A program made the translations under genes and the position numbers. A DNA stretch of 64,000 bases from Amycolatopsis thermophila (GTDB lineage: Bacteria; Actinomycetota; Actinomycetes; Mycobacteriales; Pseudonocardiaceae): positions 62,001 to 126,000 of the forward strand of contig NZ_JAUSUT010000001.1 in NCBI RefSeq assembly GCF_030814215.1, read 5' to 3'. The stretch's first letter is position 1. The number at the start of each line of letters is the position of its first letter. This document shows positions 41,117-50,203 of this stretch, in pieces. The notes under the pieces are model-generated. The model had not been told where the DNA came from. It made no database searches and saw only the letters and a list, made by a program, of their open reading frames with translations.

Positions 41117-44100
41117 TCAGCCCCTGGTCAGGCGCTGCACCACCAACTGGGCGACCGTCGCCGCGCAGGCCGCTCCCAGTGCGATCCCCCACTGGTGCGG
41201 CAGCAGCGGACGGCAGCCGAAGAACCCGCTGACCCCCGGGATCTGGACGATCGCGGCGAGCGCGAGCAGCGACCCGGCTCCGGCGGCCAGCACCAGCGGA
41301 GTCCGCCCGCGCACCGCCATCGTCTGCCCCAGCTGGGCGGCGACCAGGGCGACCAGCCCGGTCGTGCTGGCCTGCACCGGCGTGCTGACCGGGCGCGCCA
41401 GCAACCAGCCGCCCAGCGCCGCCCCCGCCGTGGTCGCGGCCCGCGCGACCAGGTCCTTCGTCAGCACCGCCCCCAGCGACGCCTCCGGCCCCTCCGACAG
41501 CAGCCGCCCGGGGTCGGCGTCCGGCGGCGGCCGCACCGCGACGGCCATCGCGGGCAGGACGTCGGTCAGCAGGTTGATCAGCAGCAACTGGCGGGCGTTG
41601 AGCGCCTCGCGCGAACTCAGCATCCCCGCGCCCACCGTGAACGCCACCTCACCGAGGTTGCCGCCGAGCAGGATCGACAACGCGTCCCGCACCGACGCCC
41701 ACATCGCCCGGCCCTCGACGATCGCGTCGGTGATCGTCTCGATCCGGTCGTCGGTGACCACCAGGTCCGCGGCCTGGCGCGTCGCCGGGGTCGCGGTCGC
41801 GCCGAGCGCGATGCCGACGTGGGCCAGCCGGATCGCCGGCACGTCGTTGGCGCCGTCCCCCGTCATCGCGACCACCCGCCCGGCGCGGTTGAGCTGCCGC
41901 ACGATCCGGGCCTTCTGCGCCGGGCTCACCCGGGCGAACACCGCGACACCGGGCGCCCGCTCGCTCAGCTCGTCGTCGCTCGCGGCGTCGACCTCGGCGC
42001 CGGTCATGACCGGTGCCCCGTCCGCCAGGCCGAGTTCGGTGGCGACCGCCTCGGCGGTGCTCGGGTGGTCGCCGGTGATCATCGCGGCCCGCACCCCGGC
42101 GCGCCGCAGATCGGCCACCGCCCGCGCGGCCGTGGGACGCACCGGGTCGGCGAGCGCGAGCAGACCCCGGAACGTCAGGCCGCGGATGCGATCCTCGTCC
42201 AGGTCGCCTCGTCCCGACGCGCGCCGCTCGGCCACCGCCAGCACGCGAAACCCTTGCCGGGCCAGCGAATCCACCAGGTCCAGGTGGGCGGGCCCGTCGC
42301 ATCGCGCGAGCACCGCCTCCGGCGCGCCCTTGACGCTGAGCAGCGGCCCGTCCGGGGTGTCGGCCAGCACCGCGTGATAACCCCGGGCCGGCTCGAACGC
42401 CAGTTCCGACAACCACGTCACCGCACCCGGCCCGATGCCCTGCGCGGCCGCGGCGTCGAGCACCGCGCGGTCGGTGGGGTGCGGCAACGTCTCCCCCGTC
42501 AGGTGCCACGGGCTCCCCCGCACCGCCGCGGCCAGGACCTCCGCGAGTTCCGGCGTCAGCTCCCCCACCGGACGCGTGGTCCGCCCGTCGGACACCTCCT
42601 GCAGGCGGATCCGCCCCTCGGTGAGCGTCCCGGTCTTGTCGAAGCACAACAGGTCGACCCGGCCCAGCGCCTCGATGGTCGACGGGCTGCGCGCGAGCAC
42701 CCCGCGGTGGGCCAGGCGCCGTGCGGACGCCAGTTCGGCGACCGTCGCCACGAACGGCAGCCCCTCCGGTACGGCGGCCACCGACAGGCCGACGGCGCGC
42801 CCGAGCGCCTGGCTGATCCCGTTGCCCCGCGCCAGATCCGCGAGCAGGAGGGCCATCCCGGCGCCCAGCGTCACCGGCAGCGTGATGCGGGTCAGCTCGG
42901 CCAGCCGGGCGGCCACCCCGGTCACCGGCGGCGCCTCGCCGTTCAGCCGGGAGGTCCGGCCGGCCTCGGTGCGCTCACCGGTCGCCACCACCACCCCGGT
43001 GCCGCGCCCGGCCGCGACGACCGTGCCGCGGTAGAGCATCGACGAGCGGTCCGCGACGGCCGCCGCCACGGCCGGGGGCGTGCTCTTGGCCACCAGCTGG
43101 GACTCGCCGGTCAGGCTCGCCTCGTCCACCTCCAGGCCGACGGCCTCCAGCACGCGGCAGTCGGCGGGCACCGCGTCACCGGCGCGCAGCTCGATCACGT
43201 CACCGGGGACGAGCAACTCGGCGCGCGCGGTCAGCGCGGTACCCACCCGTCGCAGCCGCACCTGCAGGGCGCTGGTGTCGAGCAGGTGGTGCAGCTCGCG
43301 GTCGGCACCCAGCCGCTGCAACCCGCCGATCACGGCGTTCAGGCCGAGCACACCGATGATGAGGATCGCGTCGGTGATCGACCCGAGGCTCGCGCTCACC
43401 CCGGCACCCGCCGCGAGCGCCGGGGTGAGCGGCCCGGCGAGCTCCTCGGCGGAGGCGCGCGCGAGGTTCAGGGCCTCCGGTTCGCGGTACCCGGCGCGGC
43501 GGCGTTCCGCGGACTCCTCGGCGGCGAGCCCGCCGTGGCGGCTCTCCAGCCGGGCCAGCACGGCGTCCGGGGACATCGCGTGCCAGGGCGTGCGGTCCAG
43601 CGGGATCGGCAACGGCCTGCGGCCGGCCTCCGACCCGGTCCACAGGCCGGTGGCCAGCGCCAGCAGAGTCGCGAAATGCACCGGGAAACCGGCCCGGGTG
43701 CCCGCGGTGGCCGCCGGGCCGAAACCGCCGAACAACGCGCCGAGCGTGGAACCGGCCACGGAGAGCCCCGCGCCGTACCGGCTCGCGCGGTGCGCCGGTT
43801 CGACGGCCTCCAGCACCCCGCACGCCTGCTCCAGGCCGGGACAGAGCACGTGCGCGTGCCACGGCAGTGTCCCGTCCGGGCCGGGCACACCGATGCCGAC
43901 GTCGGCCGTCGCCGTGGCGAGCGGGTCGGATGAGATCACCGCGACCATGTGGCCGTCGGCCTGCAGCTCGCGGACGCGGCCGTCCAGCTCGGGCGGTTCC
44001 GCGGTCTCCACCGTCCCGGCGCGCTTCGCCGCCGCCAGCACGGCTTCGGCGAGCGGGTGCCGTTCGTCGTCCAGGCCGGCGAAGGCGACCACCGCGTCCC

Positions 44101-45244
44101 GGTACCGCACCTCGAGCGTGTCGCCCCGGCGCCGCACGGTCCAGTCGCCCCGGTCGGTGTCCGCGCCGCCCGAATCCTGCACGACGGTGGTCACCTCGTC
44201 CGGGTCGGCGTCGCCGGTGACCGCCACCTCGCCGGCCACCCGGCGGCCGGTGCGCAGCAGCGCGGCGTCGACGACGACCCGGCCGACCCGGTCGAGCCGC
44301 CGCACCGCGGCCGGTTCCAGCACGAGCGTCCCGGCCGCGGCGAGATCCCGGACCAGCTGCGCGGCGAACGCCTCCCGGCCCGCCTTGGCCGGCCGCGGCA
44401 CGGCGGCGAGCAGGATCCCGTTGGCGCGCTGACCGCTGCGAGTGGCCAGCAGGGTGCCGAGCGCGCCCACCGCGCCGAGCCCCGCGGAGGCGTGCGCGAC
44501 GCGTTCGACCGGCCCCTCCGGGCGCGGGCGCGGACGGTCCGGCGGGCGGAGGGGCTCGGCGCGGTGCCGGTCGACGCGGTCGCCGGTGCGGTGCTCCCAG
44601 TGTTCCCAGGACTCGCGGCGCGCGGTGACCTCGCGCCGCGCGCACCAGCGGAAGGCGGCGTCGGTCACCAGGCCGATCGGCCGTTGCGCGAGGGCCTGGC
44701 TGATCGCCCCGCCGATGGCGAAGACGGCCTCCGTGGCGGGACGGCCCAGCGCGCGCTCGACCCCGCTGCGCAGTCCCGGAGTGGAGTCCACCAGTGACGC
44801 GACCGCGGGTACCACGGCCGGCAGCGCGGGGACCGGCAGGACCCGGCCCAGGACGGCGTAGGAGAAGCCGGCGAGGTTCGTGCCGAGGGCGATCAGTTCC
44901 CGCACCGCCGGCGCCGGGTTGGCCGGGTGGAGATCGCTCGCCGGTGCGGTGCCGGTCAGGCCCCGGTCCCGTTCGGTCGCGGCGACCACGGCGGCGAGCG
45001 CGCGCTGCGGCACGGCCGGGTCGTGGCGCACCGCGACCCGGCCGAGTGCGCCGTTGACGGCCGCGTCGTGGACGCCGTCCAGCTCGGTCAGGCGTTGTTC
45101 GAGGTCGCGGGCCGCCGCCGCGGTGCCGGGTTCGTGCAGCCCGCGGACCTCCAGGTGTGTGCGCTGCCCGGAACTCCAGGATCGGCGTCCGGTCAGTGCG
45201 GTCGTGAGGGATCTGGCGACGCCGAACGGGGAGGGCGGGCGCAT
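41117..45244 (-). CDS. Giant cation-transporting P-type ATPase (CtpI/CtpH-like)
   Basis: A 1375-aa protein, nearly twice the normal P-type length. The C-terminal 750 residues are a full pump: LTGES actuator motif, PEGLP in the membrane helix, phosphorylated Asp in DKTGTLT, SVKGAPE nucleotide site and GDGANDVPAI. The N-terminal 600 residues contain a heavy-metal-binding-like start and a degenerate P-domain copy (HMVAVISSDPLATATADVGI) lacking the DKTGT aspartate. This layout resembles mycobacterial CtpI/CtpH. The ion is unknown; PEGLP suggests the calcium/sodium-type rather than the copper-type branch. Confidence 0.85.
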   Translation of the reverse strand: MRPPSPFGVARSLTTALTGRRSWSSGQRTHLEVRGLHEPGTAAAARDLEQRLTELDGVHDAAVNGALGRVAVRHDPAVPQRALAAVVAATERDRGLTGTAPASDLHPANPAPAVRELIALGTNLAGFSYAVLGRVLPVPALPAVVPAVASLVDSTPGLRSGVERALGRPATEAVFAIGGAISQALAQRPIGLVTDAAFRWCARREVTARRESWEHWEHRTGDRVDRHRAEPLRPPDRPRPRPEGPVERVAHASAGLGAVGALGTLLATRSGQRANGILLAAVPRPAKAGREAFAAQLVRDLAAAGTLVLEPAAVRRLDRVGRVVVDAALLRTGRRVAGEVAVTGDADPDEVTTVVQDSGGADTDRGDWTVRRRGDTLEVRYRDAVVAFAGLDDERHPLAEAVLAAAKRAGTVETAEPPELDGRVRELQADGHMVAVISSDPLATATADVGIGVPGPDGTLPWHAHVLCPGLEQACGVLEAVEPAHRASRYGAGLSVAGSTLGALFGGFGPAATAGTRAGFPVHFATLLALATGLWTGSEAGRRPLPIPLDRTPWHAMSPDAVLARLESRHGGLAAEESAERRRAGYREPEALNLARASAEELAGPLTPALAAGAGVSASLGSITDAILIIGVLGLNAVIGGLQRLGADRELHHLLDTSALQVRLRRVGTALTARAELLVPGDVIELRAGDAVPADCRVLEAVGLEVDEASLTGESQLVAKSTPPAVAAAVADRSSMLYRGTVVAAGRGTGVVVATGERTEAGRTSRLNGEAPPVTGVAARLAELTRITLPVTLGAGMALLLADLARGNGISQALGRAVGLSVAAVPEGLPFVATVAELASARRLAHRGVLARSPSTIEALGRVDLLCFDKTGTLTEGRIRLQEVSDGRTTRPVGELTPELAEVLAAAVRGSPWHLTGETLPHPTDRAVLDAAAAQGIGPGAVTWLSELAFEPARGYHAVLADTPDGPLLSVKGAPEAVLARCDGPAHLDLVDSLARQGFRVLAVAERRASGRGDLDEDRIRGLTFRGLLALADPVRPTAARAVADLRRAGVRAAMITGDHPSTAEAVATELGLADGAPVMTGAEVDAASDDELSERAPGVAVFARVSPAQKARIVRQLNRAGRVVAMTGDGANDVPAIRLAHVGIALGATATPATRQAADLVVTDDRIETITDAIVEGRAMWASVRDALSILLGGNLGEVAFTVGAGMLSSREALNARQLLLINLLTDVLPAMAVAVRPPPDADPGRLLSEGPEASLGAVLTKDLVARAATTAGAALGGWLLARPVSTPVQASTTGLVALVAAQLGQTMAVRGRTPLVLAAGAGSLLALAAIVQIPGVSGFFGCRPLLPHQWGIALGAACAATVAQLVVQRLTRG

Positions 45245-45247
45245 GAC

Positions 45248-45763
45248 CTACGCGCCGCCGCGCGCGCCCGTGCCGCCACCCTTCTTCTGCGTTCCGGCCC
45301 GCGCCCGCGCGACCTTCGCGACGGCGGGGGCGTCGGTCTCCGGTGCACCGGTCTCGGTGGCCGGCTGGGGAGTGCCGGCCGTGCCCGCCTTGACCGCCTG
45401 CTCGGAGGTGCCGGGCGGGCCGGTCTGCTTGCCGGTGTCCTGCGGCCGGGGTTCCTCGCCCTTGCCGCGCCCGGCGACCGCGGTGCCGACGCCGATCGCG
45501 ACGGCCACCGGCCACTCGATCAGCTCCACCGCGGCGAGCAGGCCCAGGCCACCGTAGTAGGCGAGTTGCCGCGGCGGCGGCAGGTAGGACCGTGCCGTGT
45601 GGAGGGCGGCGGTCACCTCGTTGCGGTCGGGCAGGTGCGGTTTCGGCATTCGCGGGAGGCGCACGTCCGGCGCCCGGAACTCCGCGCGCAGGAAGGGCAG
45701 GTTCACGGTGGCGGTGCGGGCCGGACTGCCGTTCGTCGCCGGTTCCGGCGTGGTGCTGGTCAT
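45248..45763 (-). CDS. 171-aa single-helix membrane protein paired with the P-type ATPase
   Basis: A proline- and glycine-rich protein with one hydrophobic stretch (YYGGLGLLAAVELIEWPVAV, residues about 70-90). The N-terminal part is basic and proline-rich, and the C-terminal part is disordered and lysine-ended (AGTQKKGGGTGARGGA). It lies 3 nt upstream of the giant ATPase, so the two are surely co-transcribed. It may anchor or regulate the pump. No domain is recognised. Confidence 0.65.
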   Translation of the reverse strand: MTSTTPEPATNGSPARTATVNLPFLRAEFRAPDVRLPRMPKPHLPDRNEVTAALHTARSYLPPPRQLAYYGGLGLLAAVELIEWPVAVAIGVGTAVAGRGKGEEPRPQDTGKQTGPPGTSEQAVKAGTAGTPQPATETGAPETDAPAVAKVARARAGTQKKGGGTGARGGA

Positions 45764-45853
45764 GACTGGCTCCCTCTCCTGCCCCCAGCGACCCGCGTCA
45801 TCGTACGACCGAACGGAGATCCACTGAACCCTTGGTGAACCGGAGAGGGCGAA

Positions 45854-46669
45854 TCAGCGCGAAAGGGTGAGGGTGGCGATCACCGGACGGTGATCGGACG
45901 CGGTCGTCGCGACGGTGCTCGCGGCGCGGATCCCGAACTGCCGGGACGCGGTCACGAAGTCGAGGCGCTTCACCGGTTGCGCGGCCGGATAGGTCGGGCC
46001 GTGGGGGTCCGCGTCGACCAGGTCCGTCCACAGTGGAGCCAGCTCGGGTGCTGACGGTTCGGCGTTGAAGTCGCCGGTGAGGATCTCCGGACCGGGCAGC
46101 CGTCCGAGGATCGAGCAGGTGTCGGCGACCTGCGCCCGCCGCACCGACGGATCGGCCCGGTAGTCCAGGTGGGTGGTGTAGACGCGGACCGGTGTCCCGC
46201 GCACGGCGACGGTCACCTCGGCGAAGCCCGGCGCCGGGGCCGGGGCCGGGGACGCGTCCGGGGTGAGCGTGGACAGGCGGGTGATCTCGAGGTTGCGGGC
46301 GGCGAGGATCGGGTGGCGGCTCAGCACGGCGACGCCGTACTGGCGGCGCGGCGCGCCGGGCGCGGGCGGGTCGAGGTCGTAGATCGGCGCGAAGAACACG
46401 TGCATGCCGAGGGCCCGGGCCAGTTCGCCGGCCTCGTCGCGGTACTCGCTGCGGGCGTCCCAGTGCACGTCGACCTCCTGCAGGCCGACGACATCGGCGT
46501 GCAGCTCGCGCAGCGCGTTCGCGGTGCGCGTGAGGTCGAAGACGCCGTCCTCGCCGGCGCCGGCGTGGATGTTGTAGCCGGCGACGATGAGCCGGGCCGG
46601 GGGCGCGGCGGCCGCCGGGGGCGCGCCGAGAGCCACGATCACCGCGACGACCACCGCTGCGAGCCGCAT
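45854..46669 (-). CDS. Secreted endonuclease/exonuclease/phosphatase-family protein
   Basis: A 271-aa protein. A signal peptide covers residues 1-22 (MRLAAVVVAVIVALGAPPAA). The EEP-fold catalytic residues appear in order: NIHAG, GLQEVDVHW (Glu), YTTHLDYR (His), TGDFNAEPSAPEL (Asp-Asn) and ASDHRPVIATL (Asp-His). The family cleaves phosphodiesters in nucleic acids, lipids or inositol phosphates with Mg2+. AGGTGATCTTC precedes ATG 46669. Exported role inferred from the signal peptide. Confidence 0.82.
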   Translation of the reverse strand: MRLAAVVVAVIVALGAPPAAAAPPARLIVAGYNIHAGAGEDGVFDLTRTANALRELHADVVGLQEVDVHWDARSEYRDEAGELARALGMHVFFAPIYDLDPPAPGAPRRQYGVAVLSRHPILAARNLEITRLSTLTPDASPAPAPAPGFAEVTVAVRGTPVRVYTTHLDYRADPSVRRAQVADTCSILGRLPGPEILTGDFNAEPSAPELAPLWTDLVDADPHGPTYPAAQPVKRLDFVTASRQFGIRAASTVATTASDHRPVIATLTLSR

Positions 46670-46741
46670 GAAGATCACCTTAGCGGGGCGGGCAACCGTT
46701 CGCGGGGCTGACGCGTATCCCTTCCGGAGGAGGGGAACGCC

Positions 46742-47188
46742 ATGACTGTGCCGACCGCGGCGACGGTGTTTCCCGGTGCGGACGTGGTGGCGTCGGCGGC
46801 CGCCGGAGACGCCGCGGCGATCCGTGAACTGGTCGCCGCGATCACGCCGGTCGTGGTGCGCTACTGCCGGGCCCGGCTGGGTCCGGGCGCCGACGACGTG
46901 GCGCAGGAGGCGTGCCTGGCGGTGCTGCACGCCCTGCCCCGGTGGGAGGGCCCGTTGGCCGCGCTGGTGTACCGGACGGTCTCGGCGAAGGTCGACGCGG
47001 CCGGGTGGGTGCCGGAGGTGATTTCTCCGGTGACCGCCCTGCCCGCGGGCGAGCGGGAAGTGGTCGTGCTGCGCGTGGCGGCCGGGTTGTCGGCCGAGGA
47101 CACGGCGTCGGCGCTGACCATGTCGACGGCCGCCGTGCGCCTCCGGCAGCACCGCGCGCTGAACCGCCTGCGGCGAGGGCCGCGCTGA
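46742..47188 (+). CDS. Short ECF-type sigma factor
   Basis: A 148-aa protein with a region 2-like block (RYCRARLGPGADDVAQEACL, near residues 40-60) and a region 4 HTH (LPAGEREVVVLRVAAGLSAE, then ALTMSTAAVRLRQHRALNRL). The spacer between them is only about 25 residues, and the WVPEVISP stretch is unusually short. It resembles the ShbA/SigH-type small ECF factors of actinomycetes. GGAGGAGGGGAACGCC precedes the ATG. No anti-sigma gene is adjacent. Confidence 0.72.
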   Translation: MTVPTAATVFPGADVVASAAAGDAAAIRELVAAITPVVVRYCRARLGPGADDVAQEACLAVLHALPRWEGPLAALVYRTVSAKVDAAGWVPEVISPVTALPAGEREVVVLRVAAGLSAEDTASALTMSTAAVRLRQHRALNRLRRGPR

Positions 47189-47210
47189 CGGTTCCGGGCA
47201 CGGGAATGGT

Positions 47211-47372
47211 TCAGGCTTCGGGGGTACCGGGCCGGATGGTGACCAGCAGCCCGAGGCCGGCCATCACCCCGGCGAGGAAGTACCACGCGTCGCCGAGGGC
47301 GGCCGACGCGATGATCGCGAGGATGAGCACGCCCCCTGCCGCGGCCCATCCCGAGACGTTCGGCTCCGCCAT
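47211..47372 (-). CDS. 53-aa two-helix membrane protein
   Basis: ATG 47372 follows GGTGGAGTC. The protein is MAEPNVSGWAAAGGVLILAI followed by a second hydrophobic helix (YFLAGVMAGLGLLVTI) and a short polar tail. It converges on the short sigma factor gene with a 22-nt gap. Small two-helix proteins of this type are frequent in actinomycetes and have no assigned function. Confidence 0.55.
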   Translation of the reverse strand: MAEPNVSGWAAAGGVLILAIIASAALGDAWYFLAGVMAGLGLLVTIRPGTPEA

Positions 47373-47556
47373 GACTCCACCATCCTCCTCGGCGAGCCCG
47401 GCCGCACCACGACACGAAGAAATCACCCATCAAACGCAATTCGGACATCCGCGGGCGGTGATTCGACCCGGGCCGGGTCTCGCTCCGCGTCTGGCGGCCC
47501 TGTTGTCCCGCAGGCGGCCGACCCCGCACGAAAAAGCCGATTTGTCGACCGGCGGG

Positions 47557-48051
47557 TCAGGCGAAGCGCTTCCGCACCTCCGGCCGCTCAGCCAGCCGCT
47601 CCGGGAAGCCGGGCCCCCTGCGCATCCGGGTGTCCTCCGAGGTCAGCGGGTCGCCGCAGTGGGCGCACACGACCTCGGCGTGGGTGTCGTGCCCGCAGGC
47701 CTCGTGGTGGAGAGTGACCGGCGGGCCGGCCTCGTCGGCGAGCCACCGGTCGCCCCAGCGGGACATCGCGGCGAGGACCCCGAAGAAGTCCCGGCCCTTC
47801 TCGGTGAGGACGTAGTCGTGGCGGAGCGGCTCGGTCTGGTAGGGCCGCTTCTCCAGCAGCCCCTCCTCGACGAGCCGCCGCAGCCGGTCGGTGAGGGTGT
47901 TGCGCGCGATCCCCAGCGTCCGCTGGAACTCGTCGAACCGCCGCACCCCGTAGAACGCCTCGCGCAGCACCAGGGGTGTCCACCGGTCACCCAGCAGGTC
48001 CATGGTGCGCGCGATGGAACACGGCCACCGCGCGAAGGAGGTACGCCTCAT
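47557..48051 (-). CDS. HxlR-family transcriptional regulator
   Basis: A 164-aa winged-HTH protein with the HxlR signature: ARTMDLLGDRWTPLVLREAF, then FDEFQRTLGIARNTLTDRLR. The C-terminal extension holds CGHDTHAEVVCAHCG, four cysteines/histidines that could bind zinc. ATG 48051 is preceded at 6 nt by TACCCT (48058-48063, complement), so the mRNA may be leaderless. The target is unknown. Confidence 0.85.
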   Translation of the reverse strand: MRRTSFARWPCSIARTMDLLGDRWTPLVLREAFYGVRRFDEFQRTLGIARNTLTDRLRRLVEEGLLEKRPYQTEPLRHDYVLTEKGRDFFGVLAAMSRWGDRWLADEAGPPVTLHHEACGHDTHAEVVCAHCGDPLTSEDTRMRRGPGFPERLAERPEVRKRFA

Positions 48052-48078
48052 CCCCGCAGGGTACTGCGGCCGGCGTGA

Positions 48079-48658
48079 TCAGCCGGCCATCGCGCGCATC
48101 CGCGCGACCTCGTCCGTCTGCGTCGCGATCACCTCCTCCACGAAGATGTCCGAGCCCGCGCCGGGCACCTCCGCGGTCATCGTGGAGGAAGTGATCGCCC
48201 CCCTCGTGGTGGGCCGTCATCAGCTGCAGGAACAGCCGGTCGAACCCGGGCCCCGACGCGGCCTCCAGCGCGGCCGGCTGCTCCTCCGTCGCCATCCCGG
48301 GCATGGCACCGTGATCCACCTCGTGGTGCGCGTGCTCCCCCGGCACCTCGAGCCCGCGCTGCCGCAACCACGCGGTCATCGTCGCGATCTCCGGACCCTG
48401 CGTCGCGGCGATCCGCGCCGCGAGGCCCGTCACGTTCTCCCGCGCGGCACGCGCCGGCGCCAGCGAACCGATCCGGACCGCCTGCCCGTGGTGCACGATC
48501 ATCCGCTGCAGGTAGGCGACATCCGCGTCGTTGTGCGGGCATCGTCCGGGCCGGTTCGCCGGGCGCGCCGGGCACCACGACCGGCGGCGCGCCAGGCTCC
48601 GCCGAGCACCCCCGAGCAGCGCCGCCACGACGATCCGCCGCCGGCCCTTCGCCGCCAC
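48079..48658 (-). pseudogene. DUF305 lipoprotein gene broken by frameshifts
   Basis: GTG 48658 has a strong ribosome site (GAGGAGCGCCC). The frame encodes a signal-like start (VAAKGRRRIVVAALLG), and the DUF305 core HNDADVAYLQRMIVHHGQA to LMTAHHEG. In between, a lipobox-type GCSAEPGAPPVVVPGAPGEP is present only in another frame. After HHEG, a run of six C (48198-48203, complement) shifts the frame; the proper ending FVEEVIATQTDEVARMRAMA and stop at 48079 lie in the next frame. It is either a decayed gene or homopolymer sequencing errors. Confidence 0.6.
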
Positions 48659-48864
48659 GGGCGCTCCTCGCGCAGCGATAACTCCTGCGCCAGCACCGCG
48701 ACCGCGAAGCCGGGGCGGATGGACGAGCTGAACGTGCAGCCGCAGGGCCGCTACCGCGGATGACCCGGCGGCGACGTTCACGCTGATCCTCGCGGCGTCG
48801 TTCGGGATCTCGCCCTGCGTCTTGAATCGTTGACGGGGCGCCCGGCGGGGCGGACAGTGGGCAG

Positions 48865-49680
48865 ATGGCACTGCAGCTGAGCCTCCGGCAGGCACGTGAG
48901 CTGCCCGAACTGCGGTTCGAGCCGACGCGCAAGCGGGTGCGGGCGTCCTCCGGCGGGCAGGTGTTCGCTGACTCGCGCGACGCGGTCCTGGTGTGGGAGC
49001 CGCGGCGGGTGGTCCCGCAGTACGCCTTCCCGGACGACGACATCCGCGCCACGCTCAGCCCCGCCGGACCGTCCGAGGTGGCGGAGCGGCCGGTGTCGCT
49101 CGGACCCGCCCGCGTGCTGGACCCGTCGACGCCCTTCGGCGCCCACTCGACCGAGGGCGCCGCGCTCACGCTGCAGCTGGACGGGATCGTCCTGGAGGGC
49201 GCCGGGTTCCGCCCGTCCGACCCCGACCTGGCCGGCTACGTGATCGTCGACTTCGCCGCGTTCGACGAGTGGCGGGAAGAGGACGAGGTGATCGTGGCCC
49301 ACCCGCGCGACCCGTTCCACCGCGTCGACGTCCGGCGCGGCTCGCGGCACGTCCACATCGAGGCCGACAGCGTCACCCTGGCCGACACGAAGGCGCCCCG
49401 GCTGGTGTTCGAGACGTCGCTGCCGCCCCGGTTCTACCTGCCACCGTCCGATGTGGACTTCTCGCGGCTGCGGGAGTCCTCCCGGGAGTCGGCGTGCGCG
49501 TACAAGGGCCGGGCGCGGTACTGGACCGCGGCCGACGGCGGGCGGGAGCTGGCGTGGGCGTACGAAGAACCGTTGCCGGACGCCGCGGAGATCGCGGGAT
49601 ACGTGGCGTTCTTCGACGAGCACGTCGATGTGACGCTGGACGGGGAGCGCCTGGAGCGGCCGGTCACCCCCTGGTCCTGA
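48865..49680 (+). CDS. Tandem DUF427-domain protein
   Basis: A 271-aa protein with two DUF427 domains. The first (residues about 15-130) keeps RVRASSGGQVFADSRDAVLV, and the second (about 150-260) shows VHIEADSVTLADTKAPRLVF, YKGRARYWTA and PEIAGYVAFFDE-like AEIAGYVAFFDEHVDV. The biochemical role of DUF427 is not established. ATG 48865 is preceded at 6 nt by GACAGT; no Shine-Dalgarno is seen. Confidence 0.8.
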   Translation: MALQLSLRQARELPELRFEPTRKRVRASSGGQVFADSRDAVLVWEPRRVVPQYAFPDDDIRATLSPAGPSEVAERPVSLGPARVLDPSTPFGAHSTEGAALTLQLDGIVLEGAGFRPSDPDLAGYVIVDFAAFDEWREEDEVIVAHPRDPFHRVDVRRGSRHVHIEADSVTLADTKAPRLVFETSLPPRFYLPPSDVDFSRLRESSRESACAYKGRARYWTAADGGRELAWAYEEPLPDAAEIAGYVAFFDEHVDVTLDGERLERPVTPWS

Positions 49681-50203
49681 GCGGCCGGCTCCGGGTCCCG
49701 GCGTGACCCGGTTACGCCCTCCCCCGGACCGAAACGCAGGACGGCGCGCCTCCGGCACGGAGGCCGACGCATCCCGGCCAGCTGCTCAGCCCCGAGGCGG
49801 GACCTGACGCCGGCCGGGCAACGCTGAGTCCGGTCGGGTGAGGGTTGTAACGCTTGGTCAACGGCTGGGATCGACGTGAGCCCACCACCTTCATTGACTT
49901 CGGCCTTCGCAAGCCCGCCACTTGGCCGAAGTACACCACCACCACAGCCCAGGCTCCCCAGCTCGATCTACTACCGCTGCTGACTGCTCCTGTCCCCGCC
50001 GGCTAGTCCGACTTCACGACGAAGGACGCGCTGACGTAGATCATCCGGCTCTGCCGGTGGCTGGGCGAGAGCCCCGGTCCAGTGCTAGGCCGCGATCGCC
50101 ACGGCGAGACCGCGGCAGGCTGGGGATCGGGGCCAGGACAGGAGCGCCCTGAGGGTGTTCCGTTGCCCCGGTCCCCGCGAAACCGGGGCCACGGCGCAAT
50201 CGC
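49681..50203. other. 523-bp gene-free spacer
   Basis: No convincing gene on either strand. Contents: ACTTCGGCC and GGCCGAAGT (49897-49905 and 49924-49932) form a 9-bp hairpin with an 18-nt loop, and a second hairpin at 50163-50187 follows the hydrolase gene. The base composition between about 49780 and 50060 looks less GC-biased than its surroundings, which could mark a decayed gene, but no protein remnant is recognisable. Confidence 0.5.
50163..50187 (-). terminator. Terminator-type hairpin after the EthA operon
   Basis: GCCCCGGT (50163-50170) and ACCGGGGC (50180-50187) form a perfect 8-bp inverted repeat with a 9-nt loop, 17 nt past the stop of the hydrolase gene. On the minus strand it is followed by AACGGAAC rather than a T tract. 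A likely transcript end for the operon. Confidence 0.55.

Noticed and set aside
49922..50152. 76-codon frame in the 49.7-50.2 kb spacer
   Set aside because: No ribosome site, no hydrophobic or domain pattern, and neighbouring frames are equally open.
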